64,000 nt of DNA from a bacterium (GTDB lineage: Bacteria; 4484-113; JAGGVC01). This document shows positions 63,344 to 64,000 of this stretch, one piece after another. The notes beneath the pieces were generated by a model. It saw nothing but the letters and a program-made list of their open reading frames with translations. It searched no databases and was not told the origin of the DNA. Position 1 is the first letter of the stretch. The number at the start of each line of letters is the position of its first letter. The stretch lies in assembly GCA_039961635.1 (NCBI GenBank), contig JABRWB010000054.1:1-64000 (forward strand), given 5' to 3'. The translations under genes and the position numbers were made by a program.

Positions 63344-64000
63344 ATGAGTGTTTTCAATCCGAAAAATTTGAACAAACTCGCGGCGGTGTTGCCCGCCGGG
63401 ATGATCGCGATCGCGCTCGCGGCCGCGCCCGCGCCCGCGCAGATCGCGCGATCCGAACTGAAAGAACTTGAAGGCGTGGGCATTACGGAACATCTGGACG
63501 AAAAGCTCCCGCTTGATTTGCAGTTCACCGACGAGACGGGCAGGCAGGTGAAGCTCGCCGATTACTTTTCAGGCAACCGCCCGGTGATTCTCACGCTCGT
63601 TTACTACGAATGTCCGATGCTGTGCAGCGTCGTTCTCAACGGAATGATCGACGCGCTTTCGGAGATAGACTTGGTTCCCGGACGCGATTACGACCTTCTG
63701 ACGGTAAGTTTCAATCCGCTCGAAACGCCGACGCTTGCGAGGCTGAAGAAGCAGAACTACCTGAAGGATTGGGCAAATGCGAGCGCCGGGCCGAACTGGC
63801 ATTTCCTGACTGGCGGGCAGGACGAGATAACCGCGCTTACATCTTCCGTCGGTTTCGGATACAAGTGGAACGAGGAACGCAAGGAATACGCGCATTCCGC
63901 GGCGCTGATTCTGCTCACTCCGGACGGGCGCATTTCGCGTTACCTGTATGGAGTGATGTACGAGCCGAGGACGCTTCGGCTGTCTCTGCTCGAAGCCGGC
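63344..64000 (+). CDS. sco1: SCO1/SenC-type copper chaperone for cytochrome oxidase (partial, runs off the window)
   Basis: Delivers copper to the CuA site of cytochrome c oxidase. The visible 219 residues start MSVFNPKNLNKLAAVLPAG with a signal peptide ending near APAPAQ. The thioredoxin-like domain has the copper-binding pair in YYECPMLCSVV near 88-98 and the conserved histidine in YAHSAALILLTPDGRIS. No stop occurs before base 64000, so the C-terminus is outside the window. The ATG at 63344 follows GGAAATGAA. It implies that oxidase subunit genes come next. Confidence 0.93.
   Translation, partial: MSVFNPKNLNKLAAVLPAGMIAIALAAAPAPAQIARSELKELEGVGITEHLDEKLPLDLQFTDETGRQVKLADYFSGNRPVILTLVYYECPMLCSVVLNGMIDALSEIDLVPGRDYDLLTVSFNPLETPTLARLKKQNYLKDWANASAGPNWHFLTGGQDEITALTSSVGFGYKWNEERKEYAHSAALILLTPDGRISRYLYGVMYEPRTLRLSLLEAG

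Overview
The window is 64 kb of GC-rich bacterial chromosome with no phage, plasmid, insertion-sequence or CRISPR signal. Gene content points to a motile, aerobic, two-membrane bacterium: flagellar filament and hook genes, many lipoproteins with a clear lipobox, a TolC/RND efflux set, twin-arginine export, heme A synthase and alternative complex III. Bacillithiol synthesis (BshC), a CsrA/FliW pair and dockerin/PKD-type surface lipoproteins suggest an uncultured lineage outside the well-known proteobacterial and firmicute models. I cannot place it further from the sequence alone.

Layout. 1-7.6 kb (minus): cupin, flgJ-type rod-binding protein, flgM, flgN, flgK, a very large flgL, a YviE-like gene, fliW and a two-repeat csrA with its own promoter. 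7.6-12 kb (plus): tatB-like/tatC, a secreted protein, a primary-type sigma factor, heme A synthase. 12-19.1 kb (plus): the phosphate regulon phoB-phoR-pstS-pstC-pstA-pstB-phoU with two candidate Pho boxes and a structured pstS-pstC gap. 19.1-22.1 kb: two short ORFs, a PKD/cohesin-like lipoprotein and a decayed paralogue. 22.1-25.5 kb: clpC, then a PIN toxin and a small partner. 25.5-30.4 kb (minus): secreted beta-helix protein, a double-cubane-cluster protein (YjiM type) with its activator, and an unknown membrane-anchored protein. 30.6-32.7 kb (plus): bshC and a MazG-like protein. 32.9-40.2 kb (minus): a lipoprotein, an unusual palindrome, then the tetR-tolC-MFP-RND efflux operon. 40.4-43 kb: a large dockerin/PKD lipoprotein. 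43-49.4 kb (minus): plsX-fabH-fabD-fabG-fabF and a ferredoxin-NADP reductase. 49.6-55 kb: lepA, a frameshifted lipoprotein, a DCC-family protein, a YbhB-like lipoprotein, an internally duplicated unknown protein and tRNA-Val. 55.1-64 kb (plus): actABCDEF, an extra membrane gene and the start of sco1, which runs off the window.

How it fits together. Alternative complex III passes electrons from quinol towards an oxidase. ctaA (heme A) and sco1 (copper delivery) imply an aa3-type oxidase, probably just beyond the right edge. FliW and CsrA normally couple flagellar assembly to translation, here with an unusual CsrA. The phosphate genes form a complete sensing and uptake circuit.

Most notable observations: CsrA looks like two gap-free CsrA repeats in one chain, arranged so that only one of the two RNA-binding sites survives; a 10-codon leader ORF ahead of the double-cubane gene has its ribosome-binding site and start codon inside a hairpin; four genes have -10 boxes placed for leaderless transcription; an 82-bp palindrome is built from 8-bp GAGTTNNN units; and a 450-residue protein of unknown function is an internal duplication.
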